A stretch of DNA of 52,887 nt, taken from Polaromonas sp. (GTDB taxonomy: Bacteria > Pseudomonadota > Gammaproteobacteria > Burkholderiales > Burkholderiaceae_C). Location of the stretch: the NCBI RefSeq assembly GCF_030689685.1, contig NZ_JAUYEY010000029.1:1-52887 (forward strand), in the 5' to 3' direction. Below the pieces are notes generated by a model. That model made no database searches, had not been told where the DNA came from, and was given only the letters and a program-made list of their open reading frames with translations. A program made the translations under genes and the position numbers. Each line of letters opens with the position of its first letter. Positions within the stretch are counted from its first letter, which is position 1. Below, one piece after another: positions 40,246-48,870 of this stretch.

Positions 40246-41078
40246 CTAGGCGCGCTTTGGAACACATCCCGGCTCTCCTTCCACCAGGCATCGTCCACGC
40301 CTGCCATCAGCTTGTCGAAGGCAAAAGCTTTTTGGCTGATCACCAGCCGCGCCGCGCAGCGCCGCAGCGCATGAAATGACTCTTCGGTGGCCGCCAGCGC
40401 CGGGCATTTGGCGCGAAGTTTTGCGTAGTAATACGGCGGCCAGGTGCCCGTGGCATTGATGTCCTGCTCGCTCAACCAATAGACCTGCCCGCTGCCTCCT
40501 GACAGCCAGCGCTCGGTGAAGGGCAAGGGCAAGCCTTGCTTGAGCGCATAACTGCGCAATTGGGACGGCAGCGGGTCGAAAGCCGGCGGGGCATCAGCAG
40601 GCCGGTTGGCGCTGTTGTCGGCCGGCGCGGCTGGTGGCACGGCCCGCAGCCCGATTCTTCCCTCGGCCAACATGCGCCAGGCGCCAGACAGCCAGATGAG
40701 GGCGCAGGGGCCGGTACAACTGCTGCCCGCCGCCACCATGTAGGGGAACAGCGGCGCCAGCGTGTCGGCCAGCAGCAAGGCTTCGCGGGTGTCGCCACCA
40801 GTGATTTTGAGTTCCACCCGGCCCAGACTGTGCCAGGCATCGGCCGGTCGGCGCTGCATCCATTGCACCAGCTTGCCGGTGTCGCCAGGCAGCAGCTCAC
40901 CGCTGAGCGTGATGCCGCGCGCCACACCGGCAAGCGGGCCATCGGGAAACGGGTTGCTGAGGTCCCACTGCAGCGCCTGCACCGAGGGGTGGAGCAACAG
41001 GGGCAGCAGCATAGCCACCCGGCGCACGGCCCGGCCGACCGGCTGCCAAAACTTCTGTCGCCATGGTGGTCTGTGCAT
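40242..41078 (-). CDS. Periplasmic ClpP/crotonase-like protein (COG3904 type), probably non-catalytic
   Basis: 278 aa from ATG 41078 (AAGGA close upstream). A membrane or signal segment (residues ~20-37, VAMLLPLLLHPSVQAL) is followed by ITLSGELLPGDTGKLVQWM, VELKITGGDTREALLLADTL and CTGPCALIWLSGAW, the order of strands in predicted periplasmic ClpP-like proteins. In those the nucleophile Ser lies in CASAC; here the matching position looks like Pro (CTGPC), so peptidase activity is doubtful. The C-terminal half (residues ~150-278) with YYYAKLRAKCPAL is not assigned. Confidence 0.55.
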   Translation of the reverse strand: MHRPPWRQKFWQPVGRAVRRVAMLLPLLLHPSVQALQWDLSNPFPDGPLAGVARGITLSGELLPGDTGKLVQWMQRRPADAWHSLGRVELKITGGDTREALLLADTLAPLFPYMVAAGSSCTGPCALIWLSGAWRMLAEGRIGLRAVPPAAPADNSANRPADAPPAFDPLPSQLRSYALKQGLPLPFTERWLSGGSGQVYWLSEQDINATGTWPPYYYAKLRAKCPALAATEESFHALRRCAARLVISQKAFAFDKLMAGVDDAWWKESRDVFQSAPR

Positions 41079-41132
41079 TGCGTCCTTGGTCAAGCGCTGC
41101 TTACGCGGCAAATGGGTCTGCCAACAATCACT

Positions 41133-42371
41133 TTACCTGTCCGGGCTGGCAGTTTGCCTGAGCGTGCGGCGCAGCAAAAACAGCACCACACCGAAGTTCA
41201 GCAGGTTCCAGGCGATGCCGTTGAAGAAGGCGGCGTCGTAGGAGCCGGTGAGGTCAAACACCTTGCCGGACATCCAGCCGCCCAGTGCCATGCCCAGCAT
41301 GGTGAACATGATCACGGTGCCGACGCGGGCACCGGCTTCGGCGGCGGGAAAATGCTCGCGCACGATGATGGCGTAGCTCGGCACAATGCCGCCCTGAAAC
41401 AGGCCGAACATCGCCGAGATCACATACAGCGAGACCATGCCGTCAAACGGAATGAACAGCAGCAGCGCGACGGTTTGCAAGGCCGAGCCGAGCAGCAGCG
41501 TGCGCAGCCCGCCTATGCGGTCGCAGATGGCGCCGGAGATCAGCCGGCTCACAATGCCGCAAGCCAGCATCAGCGACAACATCTCCGCACCACGCGCCGC
41601 ACCAAAACCCAGGTCGCTGCAATACGCCACGATGTGCACCTGCGGCATGGACATGGCCACGCAGCAGGACAAACCAGCCACACACAGCAGCGCCTGCGCC
41701 TGGCCCAGCGTCAGGTTGAAAGGTCGGTCACTGGCGGCAACACCGCGCACATTGACAGGCGCCAAAGCGAGGGCCGGCGGGCGCTGGCGCATCAGCTGGG
41801 CCAGCCCCAGCATCGCCAGGCTGCAAAACAGGCCCAGGCCCCAGTAGGTCTGGCGCCAGCCCACACTTTCAACAAAGTGCTGGATGATGGGCGGCCAGAG
41901 CGCGCCGCCCAGGTAGTTGCCGCTGGCGCACACCGCCACCGCAATGCCGCGACGCCGCGCAAACCACAGCGAGGTGTCGGCCAGCAGCGGGGAAAACGTG
42001 GCCGAGCTACCGAGCAGGCCAATCAACACGCCGTGCGCCAGCGCAAACAGCCAGACGCTGCCCGACATGGCGGCCGCCGCAAAGCCCAGGCCCATGCCAA
42101 CGGCGCCCACACTCAAGGGCACGGCCACGCCAAAACGGTCGGCCAGCCGGCCCATCAGCATGCCGCCTATGCCAAAGCCGACCATCAGCAAGGTGTAGGG
42201 CAAGGCAGCGTCGGCCCGCGCCACGCCAAAGTCGGCCTGCACCGCCGGCAACACCACCGGCACCACATACATGCCGGCAGCGCCCACGGTCATCAGCGCC
42301 AGTGTCACCAGCAGGCGGCGCCAGGCCGTGGCGGAGTCAATCAGGTCGGCAGCAGCAGGGGTGTGGGGCAT
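41133..42371 (-). CDS. Major facilitator superfamily transporter
   Basis: 412 aa from ATG 42371. Twelve predicted membrane segments, with the loop 2-3 motif GMLMGRLADRFGVAVPLSVG and its second-half counterpart SGAICDRIGGLRTLLLG. It resembles the oxalate/formate or YfcJ-like anion exporters but the substrate is not predictable. It starts seven bases after cinA, so pgpA-cinA-MFS are one transcription unit. Confidence 0.88.
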   Translation of the reverse strand: MPHTPAAADLIDSATAWRRLLVTLALMTVGAAGMYVVPVVLPAVQADFGVARADAALPYTLLMVGFGIGGMLMGRLADRFGVAVPLSVGAVGMGLGFAAAAMSGSVWLFALAHGVLIGLLGSSATFSPLLADTSLWFARRRGIAVAVCASGNYLGGALWPPIIQHFVESVGWRQTYWGLGLFCSLAMLGLAQLMRQRPPALALAPVNVRGVAASDRPFNLTLGQAQALLCVAGLSCCVAMSMPQVHIVAYCSDLGFGAARGAEMLSLMLACGIVSRLISGAICDRIGGLRTLLLGSALQTVALLLFIPFDGMVSLYVISAMFGLFQGGIVPSYAIIVREHFPAAEAGARVGTVIMFTMLGMALGGWMSGKVFDLTGSYDAAFFNGIAWNLLNFGVVLFLLRRTLRQTASPDR

Positions 42372-42378
42372 GGCCGTG

Positions 42379-42885
42379 TCAGCCCAGCAGTTGTACCAGC
42401 CGCTGCAGCGCATGCTGCACGGTGGCAAGGCGCACCGCAGCGCGGTCACCGCCGAAGTGCTGGACCTCGCTGCTGAGCCGACCGTCCAGCATGAAGCCGA
42501 ACCAGACCGTGCCCACCGGCTTGGCCCGGCTGCCGCCGCTGGGGCCCGCCACGCCGGTCACTGCCACCGCCACCTGCGCCCTGGAACGCGCGATGGCGCC
42601 GGCCGCCATGGCGCGCGCGACTTCTTCGCTGACCGCGCCGTGCGTATCGATCAGCGCCGCATCCACACCCAGCAGCTCGGTCTTGGCTTCATTGGAGTAG
42701 GTCACAAAGCCGCGCTCGAACCAGTTGCTGGAGCCCGCCAGGTCGGTACACGCGGCGGAGATCAAACCGCCGGTGCAACTTTCAGCGCTGGCCAGCATCC
42801 AGTTTTTTTTAAGCATCAAATCGGCCAGCAGCCCAGCATGGGCTTGCGCAAGCAGCTCTTTTTTTGATGGCAAATTGTGACTCAC
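42379..42885 (-). CDS. CinA-family nicotinamide-nucleotide amidohydrolase (PncC)
   Basis: 168 aa, GTG start overlapping the pgpA stop (GTGA). CinA C-terminal domain: LASAESCTGGLISAACTDLAG with the catalytic Ser, FVTYSNEAKTELLGVD, AVAVTGVAGPSGG. It deamidates NMN to nicotinate mononucleotide in pyridine-nucleotide salvage. The stand-alone domain length is normal. The thiL-pgpA-cinA order is a known conserved cluster in this group, here split by an insert after thiL. Confidence 0.93.
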   Translation of the reverse strand: MSHNLPSKKELLAQAHAGLLADLMLKKNWMLASAESCTGGLISAACTDLAGSSNWFERGFVTYSNEAKTELLGVDAALIDTHGAVSEEVARAMAAGAIARSRAQVAVAVTGVAGPSGGSRAKPVGTVWFGFMLDGRLSSEVQHFGGDRAAVRLATVQHALQRLVQLLG

Positions 42886-43421
42886 CAGAACCTCCAGACG
42901 GCAATCACCAGCAAGGTGCAGAAGGCGGCGGCGAGATCGTCCAGCACGATGCCGAAGCCGCCGCGCCAGCCAAACCCCTTGAAAGTGCGGTCGGCCCAGG
43001 CGGTCGGGCCAAACTTCACCGCGTCAAAAAACCGGAACAGCACAAAGGCCACAAGCTGGCCCCAGAAACCGGCCGGGGTGATCAGCCACAGAATCAGCCA
43101 GAAAGCCACCACCTCGTCCCAAACGATGCTGCCGGGGTCGGCCACCCCCATGTGTCTAGCCGTCACGGTGCAGGCCCAGATGCCTGCCAGCACGGCCAGG
43201 GCAATCAGCACGCCGATCTGCAAGGTCGTCAGCCAGGGCGCCATGAGCACAAAGGCCAGCCAGGCCCACAAGGTGCCGACCGTGCCGGGCGCCACCGGGC
43301 TCAGGCCTGAGCCAAAACCCAGCGCGATGCAATGCGCCGGGTGCGCCAGCATGAAACCGGCACTCGCCCGGCGCGGCGGCACGCTGGAATAGGCGCTGGT
43401 GGGGTTGGCAACAGGGTTCAT
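42882..43421 (-). CDS. pgpA: Phosphatidylglycerophosphatase A
   Basis: 179 aa from ATG 43421; a longer frame upstream lacks support. Marks: IALGFGSGLSPVAPGTVGTL, GVADPGSIVWDEVVAFWLIL and FFDAVKFGPTAWADRTFKGF, including the metal-binding Asp-Glu, with about four membrane segments. It removes phosphate from phosphatidylglycerol phosphate in phospholipid synthesis. It is coupled to cinA downstream. Confidence 0.94.
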   Translation of the reverse strand: MNPVANPTSAYSSVPPRRASAGFMLAHPAHCIALGFGSGLSPVAPGTVGTLWAWLAFVLMAPWLTTLQIGVLIALAVLAGIWACTVTARHMGVADPGSIVWDEVVAFWLILWLITPAGFWGQLVAFVLFRFFDAVKFGPTAWADRTFKGFGWRGGFGIVLDDLAAAFCTLLVIAVWRFW

Positions 43422-43461
43422 CGAGTTCACAGGCAAGCGGCGTGTTGGGAAGAAGCCGCGA

Positions 43462-44385
43462 TTATGGTGGGCCGGGCAAAACGCCCTCGGCATCGGCGAA
43501 AGATTGAGCCCAGTGCGCGATGCAGGCCCTGATCTTGGGCAGGCGGTGCCGGGCGGTCAGCGTCACGGCGTAGATGGGGCTGGGTTGTTCGTCCACAAAA
43601 TCTGGCAGCACTGGCACCAGCAGGCCGCGCCGCACCAGCGGCTCGGCCACCACCGTGGCAAACCGCGAGATGCCCAGGCCATGCAGCGCCAACTGCGCGG
43701 TGATGCCGGTACTGCCCGAACACCACTGCCCTTCAGCCACCACCACCACCACCGGCTCGCCCTTGACCACAAAAGGCCAGCGGTTGAGCAGGGTGACGGC
43801 GCTGTTGGTGATCAGGCGGTGCCGGTGCAGATCGTCGGGATGCACCGGTGTGCCATGGGCCTGCAGGTAGCCCGGCGTGGCGTACAACCTGCGGCCCAGC
43901 ACGCCAAGTTGCCGCGCCACCACCGTGTCGGTCGGCGGTATGCCGGTGCGGATGGCAATGTCGATGCCGTCATGCGCCATATCCACCAGTCGGTCCTCAA
44001 CCCGCAGGTCCACATGGAGTTGCGGGTGTTTTTGATGCAGGCTCTCAAAACCGGGAATCAGCAGGTACTCTGCCACCACCGTGCTGGCGGCCACTCGCAC
44101 CCAGCCGCTGGCCTGGCCTGACTGGCTGGCAAACTCCCCCTCCAACTCTTCCAGCGTGCCGGTCAGCCGGCGGCAGTAGTGCAAAAAGGTCTGGCCCTCG
44201 GCAGTGGGTGTCAGGCCGTGGGTAGAGCGGTGGATCAGCCGCGCACCGCAGGCTTTCTCAATACGGCTCAGGCTGCGCGAGATCTGGCTCACCGGCACGT
44301 CGCGCTCGCGCGCCACGGCCGACAGCGTGCCCAGCTCGGCCACGCGGGCAAACAGGTGCATGTCGTCAAAGCTCAGATCGCGCAT
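43462..44385 (-). CDS. LysR-family transcriptional regulator
   Basis: 307 aa from ATG 44385. Helix-turn-helix (MHLFARVAELGTLSAVARER, VSQISRSLSRIEKACGARLI) and an effector domain with WVRVAASTVVAEYLLIPGF and GIDIAIRTGIPPTDTVVARQ. It diverges from a small gene and a tautomerase gene at 44521-45139, which it probably controls, and lies between thiL and pgpA, genes that are normally adjacent. Confidence 0.9.
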   Translation of the reverse strand: MRDLSFDDMHLFARVAELGTLSAVARERDVPVSQISRSLSRIEKACGARLIHRSTHGLTPTAEGQTFLHYCRRLTGTLEELEGEFASQSGQASGWVRVAASTVVAEYLLIPGFESLHQKHPQLHVDLRVEDRLVDMAHDGIDIAIRTGIPPTDTVVARQLGVLGRRLYATPGYLQAHGTPVHPDDLHRHRLITNSAVTLLNRWPFVVKGEPVVVVVAEGQWCSGSTGITAQLALHGLGISRFATVVAEPLVRRGLLVPVLPDFVDEQPSPIYAVTLTARHRLPKIRACIAHWAQSFADAEGVLPGPP

Positions 44386-44520
44386 GGCGCCATGGTAACC
44401 AGCTGTGGTCGTCCTTGCCTTTGCAGCGCCCGCAAAACGCCATTGCGCGCGGTGCTGTTTCTGGACCGACGGCGCTTGCCTAAAGTGGCTTTCATCGTCA
44501 CAACCCTGAAAGAACACACC
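44386..44520. promoter_or_regulatory. Divergent control region, LysR regulator / tautomerase unit
   Basis: 135 bases between two opposite starts. A TAAAGT near 44480 could be a -10 box for the rightward unit. LysR proteins usually bind T-N11-A sites here, but I cannot point to one with confidence. Confidence 0.4.
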
Positions 44521-44721
44521 ATGTATCCGCACTTCACTCCGGCCGAATACGCCCGACTGACCGATGCAGCCAAACGCCAGGCGCATGTATTGCGCGAGCA
44601 GGCCATCAGTGACTTCTGGCGGCAGGCAGGCATAGCGGCGCGCAGCACCCTGCGCTCAGCCAGCCGATGGGGGCGCAGCCTGGCACGCCACGGCCAGCCC
44701 GGCAAACAGCAAGGCGCCTGA
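44521..44721 (+). CDS. Small protein next to the tautomerase
   Basis: 66 aa. Mostly helical and basic: FTPAEYARLTDAAKRQAHVL, EQAISDFWRQAGIAARSTLR. It resembles short RSAM- or transport-unrelated helical proteins seen beside LysR genes in Burkholderiales, but I cannot name a family. One base separates its stop from the tautomerase ATG, so the two are co-translated. Confidence 0.65.
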   Translation: MYPHFTPAEYARLTDAAKRQAHVLREQAISDFWRQAGIAARSTLRSASRWGRSLARHGQPGKQQGA

Positions 44722-44722
44722 C

Positions 44723-45139
44723 ATGCCGACACTGAACCTGAAACTCGCACCGCTACAGAACCCCGGACGCTACCGGCAACTGGCGCAGGCCCTGACGGCC
44801 TTGACGGCAGAGCTTCTGGGCAAACGGCGCGATGTCACCGCCGTGATGATTGAAGACCTGCCTGCCGCGCGCTGGTACGTGAACGCCGCAGAAGTGCAGC
44901 GCCCCACCGCGTTTCTGGAAATCAGCATCACCGAAGGGACCAACACAGCGCTTGAAAAGGCGGCGTTTATCGCGGCTACGTATTCGGAGCTGGAGCGCCA
45001 GCTGGGTGCTGGCGGCCCGCTGGAAGAGGCCAGTTACGTGATCGTGCGCGAACTGCCGGCCGCCGACTGGGGTTATGGCGGAGCGACCCAGCAGCTGCGC
45101 CAGCTCGCGCGGCTTTCAGAGCCTGCTCAGGCGAAATGA
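44723..45139 (+). CDS. Tautomerase superfamily protein (4-oxalocrotonate tautomerase-like)
   Basis: 138 aa. Pro2 follows the initiator Met (MPTLNLKLAPLQ), which becomes the catalytic N-terminal proline. Two beta-alpha-beta halves are visible: residues ~2-62 with VTAVMIEDLPAARWYVNA, and ~75-130 with ASYVIVRELPAADWGYGGAT, as in fused-dimer tautomerases such as CaaD/MSAD relatives. The substrate is not known. Its 3' end overlaps the convergent thiL by 13 bases. Confidence 0.85.
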   Translation: MPTLNLKLAPLQNPGRYRQLAQALTALTAELLGKRRDVTAVMIEDLPAARWYVNAAEVQRPTAFLEISITEGTNTALEKAAFIAATYSELERQLGAGGPLEEASYVIVRELPAADWGYGGATQQLRQLARLSEPAQAK

Positions 45140-46101
45140 TCAAACGAGGCATAACGCTTTTCCAGTAGCTGGCCCTGGGCGTTGTGCAGCCGCAGGCCGG
45201 GCGCGGCCTCGATCTGCCCGATGCGGGTGACCACGGTTTGCGACTGCTGCGCCGCCTGCTGCACCGCCTGCCACTGCGCAGCAGGGGCTGTGAAAGCCAG
45301 TTCATAGTCATCCCCACCGGCAAGCACGTAAGCCAGCAGCTTTTCATAAGAAAAAAGCCGCTCAGCCCTTGCTATCTGTGCGTTTAATGCTATTAAATTA
45401 ATAGCAATGGAGGTGTCGATGCGGGCCCCCACGCCAGAGGCCTTGAGGATGTGACCCAGATCGCCGAGCAGGCCGTCGCTCACGTCAACCGCCGCCGTCG
45501 CGATGCCGCGCAGCGCCATACCGAGCGCCACACGCGGCGTCGGTTGCTCCAGCCGGTGACGTGCCAGCGCCAGCAGTTCATCGGGCAGCGGCGCATGGTC
45601 GCGCAGCGCGTCCAGCGCCAGTCTGGCCTCACCCAGGGTGCCGCTGACATACACATCGTCACCGGCCTGCGCGCCCGAGCGCAGCAGGGCCTGGCCACGC
45701 GGCACCTCGCCAAACACCGTGATGCAGATTGTCAAAGGCCCCTGCGTGGTGTCGCCGCCCACCAGCTCGCAGCCCTGCGCGTCGGCCAGTGCGAACAGCC
45801 CGCGCGAAAACCCGGCCAGCCAGTTTTCATCCACCCGCGGCAAGGCCAGCGCCAGCGTGAAGGCCAGTGGTTGCGCGCCGCAGGCCGCCAGGTCACTGAG
45901 GTTGACGGCCAGCGCCTTGTGGCCCAGCGCGCAGGGATCGACATCGGCAAAAAAATGCCGGCCCTCGACCAGCATGTCGCTGGAGACGGCCAGTTGCATG
46001 CCGACTGCCGGCTGCAGCAGCGCGCAGTCGTCGCCAATGCCGAGCACCGCGCGGCTTGTGGGGCGCTGGAAGTAACGCGCGATCAGCTCGAATTCACCCA
46101 T
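45127..46101 (-). CDS. thiL: Thiamine-phosphate kinase
   Basis: 324 aa from ATG 46101. Marks: GEFELIARYF, LGIGDDCALL, SSDMLVEGRHFF, LVGGDTTQGPL, AAVDVSDGLLGDLGHI and LAGGDDYELAFTAP, all metal- and nucleotide-binding elements of the PurM-like fold. It phosphorylates thiamine monophosphate to the diphosphate cofactor. Residues ~232-253 (AINLIALNAQIARAERLFSY) are encoded by a dispersed repeat (45340-45408) that replaces the usual helix before the GGDDYEL motif. No Shine-Dalgarno is visible. Confidence 0.93.
   Translation of the reverse strand: MGEFELIARYFQRPTSRAVLGIGDDCALLQPAVGMQLAVSSDMLVEGRHFFADVDPCALGHKALAVNLSDLAACGAQPLAFTLALALPRVDENWLAGFSRGLFALADAQGCELVGGDTTQGPLTICITVFGEVPRGQALLRSGAQAGDDVYVSGTLGEARLALDALRDHAPLPDELLALARHRLEQPTPRVALGMALRGIATAAVDVSDGLLGDLGHILKASGVGARIDTSIAINLIALNAQIARAERLFSYEKLLAYVLAGGDDYELAFTAPAAQWQAVQQAAQQSQTVVTRIGQIEAAPGLRLHNAQGQLLEKRYASFDHFA
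45340..45408. repeat. Dispersed repeat, family 1 (copy D), inside thiL
   Basis: AGCCCTTGCTATCTGTGCGT followed by TTAATGCTATTAAATTAATAGCAA matches copy A (12761-12829) in order and spacing. It is AT-rich within a GC-rich gene and is read in frame. Confidence 0.7.
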
Positions 46102-46248
46102 GGGGGGAGCATAACGGGTGGAAGCGTTTGTTGTTGGTGTCTTGCGCCGTTGAGGTCTGCCTGCGCCTGCTGGCCGGGGGTTGCCCGGCGCCCGCCGGGG
46201 CGAGACCCGGCTTGCTGGCACACCATTAACAGGTTAGCGCAGAAGCGC

Positions 46249-46270
46249 TTCAACAAGCTCAGCCCGAGCC
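46249..46270. repeat. Decayed copy of dispersed repeat, family 3
   Basis: CTTCAACAAGCTCAGCCCGA is one arm of the 16507-type element, in the gap between thiL and ybdK. Confidence 0.45.
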
Positions 46271-46287
46271 GCATAAAGAAGCTGCAG

Positions 46288-47445
46288 CTAAACCGGCAAA
46301 CCCCGAAACTTCAGCGCCGCCTGCCGAATCACTTCGGCCAGCAGTTTTTCCTTGCCCTGTAACTCGCGCAACCAGCGTGCATCGTTGTTCGACAGCTCGA
46401 CGCTGCTGCGCAGCAGGTGGATGCCGCTGCTGGCACCCAGTGGTCCGGCATGCGGGCCGAGTTTGTCCATGGTCATCAGGATGTGGTCGCGCAAGGCCAT
46501 GTGCTCGCCGGTGGCCGGGTCCACATAGACGGCCTCCAGCCCGAAGCGGCACGCCTGGAAGCGGTTGTAGGTGTAGACCAGGTAGTCGTCCTCGGTCGGC
46601 GTAAAGGGCTGGTCGTTCATGAACCAGGAGGCCAGTGATTGCACATAACCCGACAGCGCGGCGGCGCGGCCCACCGTCAAGGGTGTGTCGAAAACGCGGA
46701 TCTCGATGGTGCCGAACTCCGGCTTGGGCCGGATGTCCCAGTAGAAGTCCTTCATGCTGCGGACCACACCGGTGCGCGTCATCTTCTCGAAGTACACCGT
46801 GAACTCGTCCCAGGTCAGCGCCAGTGGCGCGCGGCCTGACAGCGGAAAGGCAAACACCGAGTTCAGTCGTGCGGAGTCAAAAGCCGTGTCCTGCCCCTGC
46901 ACATACGGGCTGGAGGCCGACAGTGCGATGAAGTGCGGAATGTAGCGTGACATGCGGTGCAGCGTGAGCAGCGCGGTGTCGGCGTCGGGACAGCCGACAT
47001 GCACATGCTGGCCAAAAATCGTGAACTGCTTGGACAGGTAGCCGTACAGCTCGGACAGCTCGCGAAAGCGTGGCTTGTCGTAAATACGGCGCTCATGCCA
47101 TTGCTGAAAAGGGTGGGTGCCGCCGCCAACCACGGCGATGTTGAGCTTGTCGGCGCTTTTGACCAGCGCGTCGCGGATTTGGGTGAGCTGGCCCAGCACT
47201 TCCGACGAGGACTGGCAGACGCCGGTGGAGATCTCGATCATGCTCGACGTCATCTCGGGCACCACGCTGCCGGGCAGTGGCGTTTTGTGCATCAGGCGCA
47301 GCATGTCCTCCGCATACGGGGCCAGGTCGTAGTCGTGGGTGTTGACGAGTTGCAGTTCGAGCTCGACGCCCAGCGAGAGTGCCGCCGACTTCTGAAAAGG
47401 CTCCAGCCCGCCTGGCGCCAGCGGGGTAGCAGTGTGTTTACTCAC
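46288..47445 (-). CDS. ybdK: Carboxylate-amine ligase YbdK (glutamate-cysteine ligase type 2)
   Basis: 385 aa from GTG 47445, with AGGAG six bases upstream. Marks: [43 protein letters not shown] and [20 protein letters not shown], the GCS2 fold. YbdK-type enzymes have weak glutamate-cysteine ligase activity. It overlaps the end of the antiporter gene by eight bases, suggesting coupling and perhaps a shared role in stress or ion homeostasis. Confidence 0.92.
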   Translation of the reverse strand: MSKHTATPLAPGGLEPFQKSAALSLGVELELQLVNTHDYDLAPYAEDMLRLMHKTPLPGSVVPEMTSSMIEISTGVCQSSSEVLGQLTQIRDALVKSADKLNIAVVGGGTHPFQQWHERRIYDKPRFRELSELYGYLSKQFTIFGQHVHVGCPDADTALLTLHRMSRYIPHFIALSASSPYVQGQDTAFDSARLNSVFAFPLSGRAPLALTWDEFTVYFEKMTRTGVVRSMKDFYWDIRPKPEFGTIEIRVFDTPLTVGRAAALSGYVQSLASWFMNDQPFTPTEDDYLVYTYNRFQACRFGLEAVYVDPATGEHMALRDHILMTMDKLGPHAGPLGASSGIHLLRSSVELSNNDARWLRELQGKEKLLAEVIRQAALKFRGLPV

Positions 47446-48697
47446 GAAGGTCTCCTGCGGATGAGGTGCTGAAGGGCCGAGGGCTCCAGGGCCTGGAGCT
47501 TTCACCGGCGCGGTAAATGGCAAAGGTGGCCAAAATGGCGCCCAGCACCTCCATCAACAAAATCGCCGGCAGCGCGATGCTGGCAATGCGCGGACCGAGC
47601 GAGGCCGAGGCGGCCATAAACTGCGACACCAGCAGCAGCGCGACCGACGACATCGGCGACATCGCGCAGCCGACCCACAGGGCTTGCTTCCAGCTCGCGC
47701 CGCTGCCCACATTGCCGAGCGCCACGCCCATGATTTTGGCCAGCGCCCTCGCCGCCACCAGCGCCAGCACCATGCCAGCGACCGGGCCGCTCCAGTCGGC
47801 CTGCGCGGCCACCACGGACACCAGCACAAACATCAGCATGGTCAGCATCGCCGAGGCGGTGCCCATCTGGCGTGGCCAGGACCAGGGGCGCGGATTGAGT
47901 TGCTTGAGCAGCATGCCGCCCAGCAGCGCGGCCAGCGGTGCCGAGCCGCCAAAATGCGCGGCCAGCGCGGCGCCGGCGGCAATCAGGGCCAGCAGCAAGA
48001 TGGCGGTGTTCTCGCTGGTCGGGCTCATCACGCGCAATGCCGAGCGCAGTGCCAGTGCCAGGCCGGCGCCCACCGCCACCGATAAGCCCAGCACCACGGC
48101 TACCGGGTACAAGGTGTCGGCCAGGCTTTGCTCGCCGCGGCCCATCATGCCGGCCCTGGCGCTGCAAAGCGTCAGTGCATACAGCGTGCTCAGGGTGGAC
48201 AGCACCATGGCCCGCTCGGTCACCGGACCCGAGGCGCGGGTGTCGATGATCACGCGCGACAGCACGGCCGGCGACGCGGCCATGGCCAGCAGGGCCAGCG
48301 GCTCGGCGACCGCCTCGCGCATGCCTAAAAAAGTCAGCGACCAATACACCATAAAAAAGGTCAGGGTTGACTCAGCCAGGCTTTGCACCAGCACCATCGG
48401 GTTGTGACGGAACCAGCGCAAGGGGATGCGGCCCCCGGCTTCAAACAGCACCACGGCCACGCCGAGTTCGAGCAGGAACAGCCCGGTGCCCTGCAGTGGC
48501 CAGACCGCGCCCGAAAACCCAGCCAGGCCGGCAAAGCCGCCCACCACCGAATATCCGACAACCTTCGGGATGCCGGCGAACCGCTGCACCAGGTGACCGG
48601 TCAGGGCTGCCAATGCAAGCAAGATAGACCACTGCACAGTAGCTAGACCCGCAGAGGGCTTGATCCATTCGGCCCAAAAGGCCATGACTTCGTTCAT
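47438..48697 (-). CDS. Cation/proton antiporter (CPA2/KefB-like)
   Basis: 419 aa with about 12 membrane segments. The [21 protein letters not shown]-terminus, [20 protein letters not shown] and the [22 protein letters not shown] region match Na+/H+ or K+/H+ exchangers of the CPA2 group. No C-terminal Rossmann (TrkA-N) domain is present, so it resembles the short form. It is the first gene of the pair with ybdK. Confidence 0.88.
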   Translation of the reverse strand: MNEVMAFWAEWIKPSAGLATVQWSILLALAALTGHLVQRFAGIPKVVGYSVVGGFAGLAGFSGAVWPLQGTGLFLLELGVAVVLFEAGGRIPLRWFRHNPMVLVQSLAESTLTFFMVYWSLTFLGMREAVAEPLALLAMAASPAVLSRVIIDTRASGPVTERAMVLSTLSTLYALTLCSARAGMMGRGEQSLADTLYPVAVVLGLSVAVGAGLALALRSALRVMSPTSENTAILLLALIAAGAALAAHFGGSAPLAALLGGMLLKQLNPRPWSWPRQMGTASAMLTMLMFVLVSVVAAQADWSGPVAGMVLALVAARALAKIMGVALGNVGSGASWKQALWVGCAMSPMSSVALLLVSQFMAASASLGPRIASIALPAILLMEVLGAILATFAIYRAGESSRPWSPRPFSTSSAGDLRE

Positions 48698-48870
48698 GGG
48701 TGGGTGTCTCCGCTGATGGTTGATGGGATGGATGCAAGTCCGTCGCCAAGGACAGGGACGGAGTGCTCGAGGGGGACAGGCCGACGATACGGCGTAAGAA
48801 ACCCCGTTGGGATGGGCTTACTCAAATTTACAACAATCGGCAGGACTCGCTTGTAGGACAAGCGCGTGGA

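Noticed and set aside
40536..42476. A 646-codon plus-strand frame opposite the ClpP-like and MFS genes
   Set aside because: Extremely rich in His, Gln and Ala with no structure-like pattern; shadow of the MFS gene.
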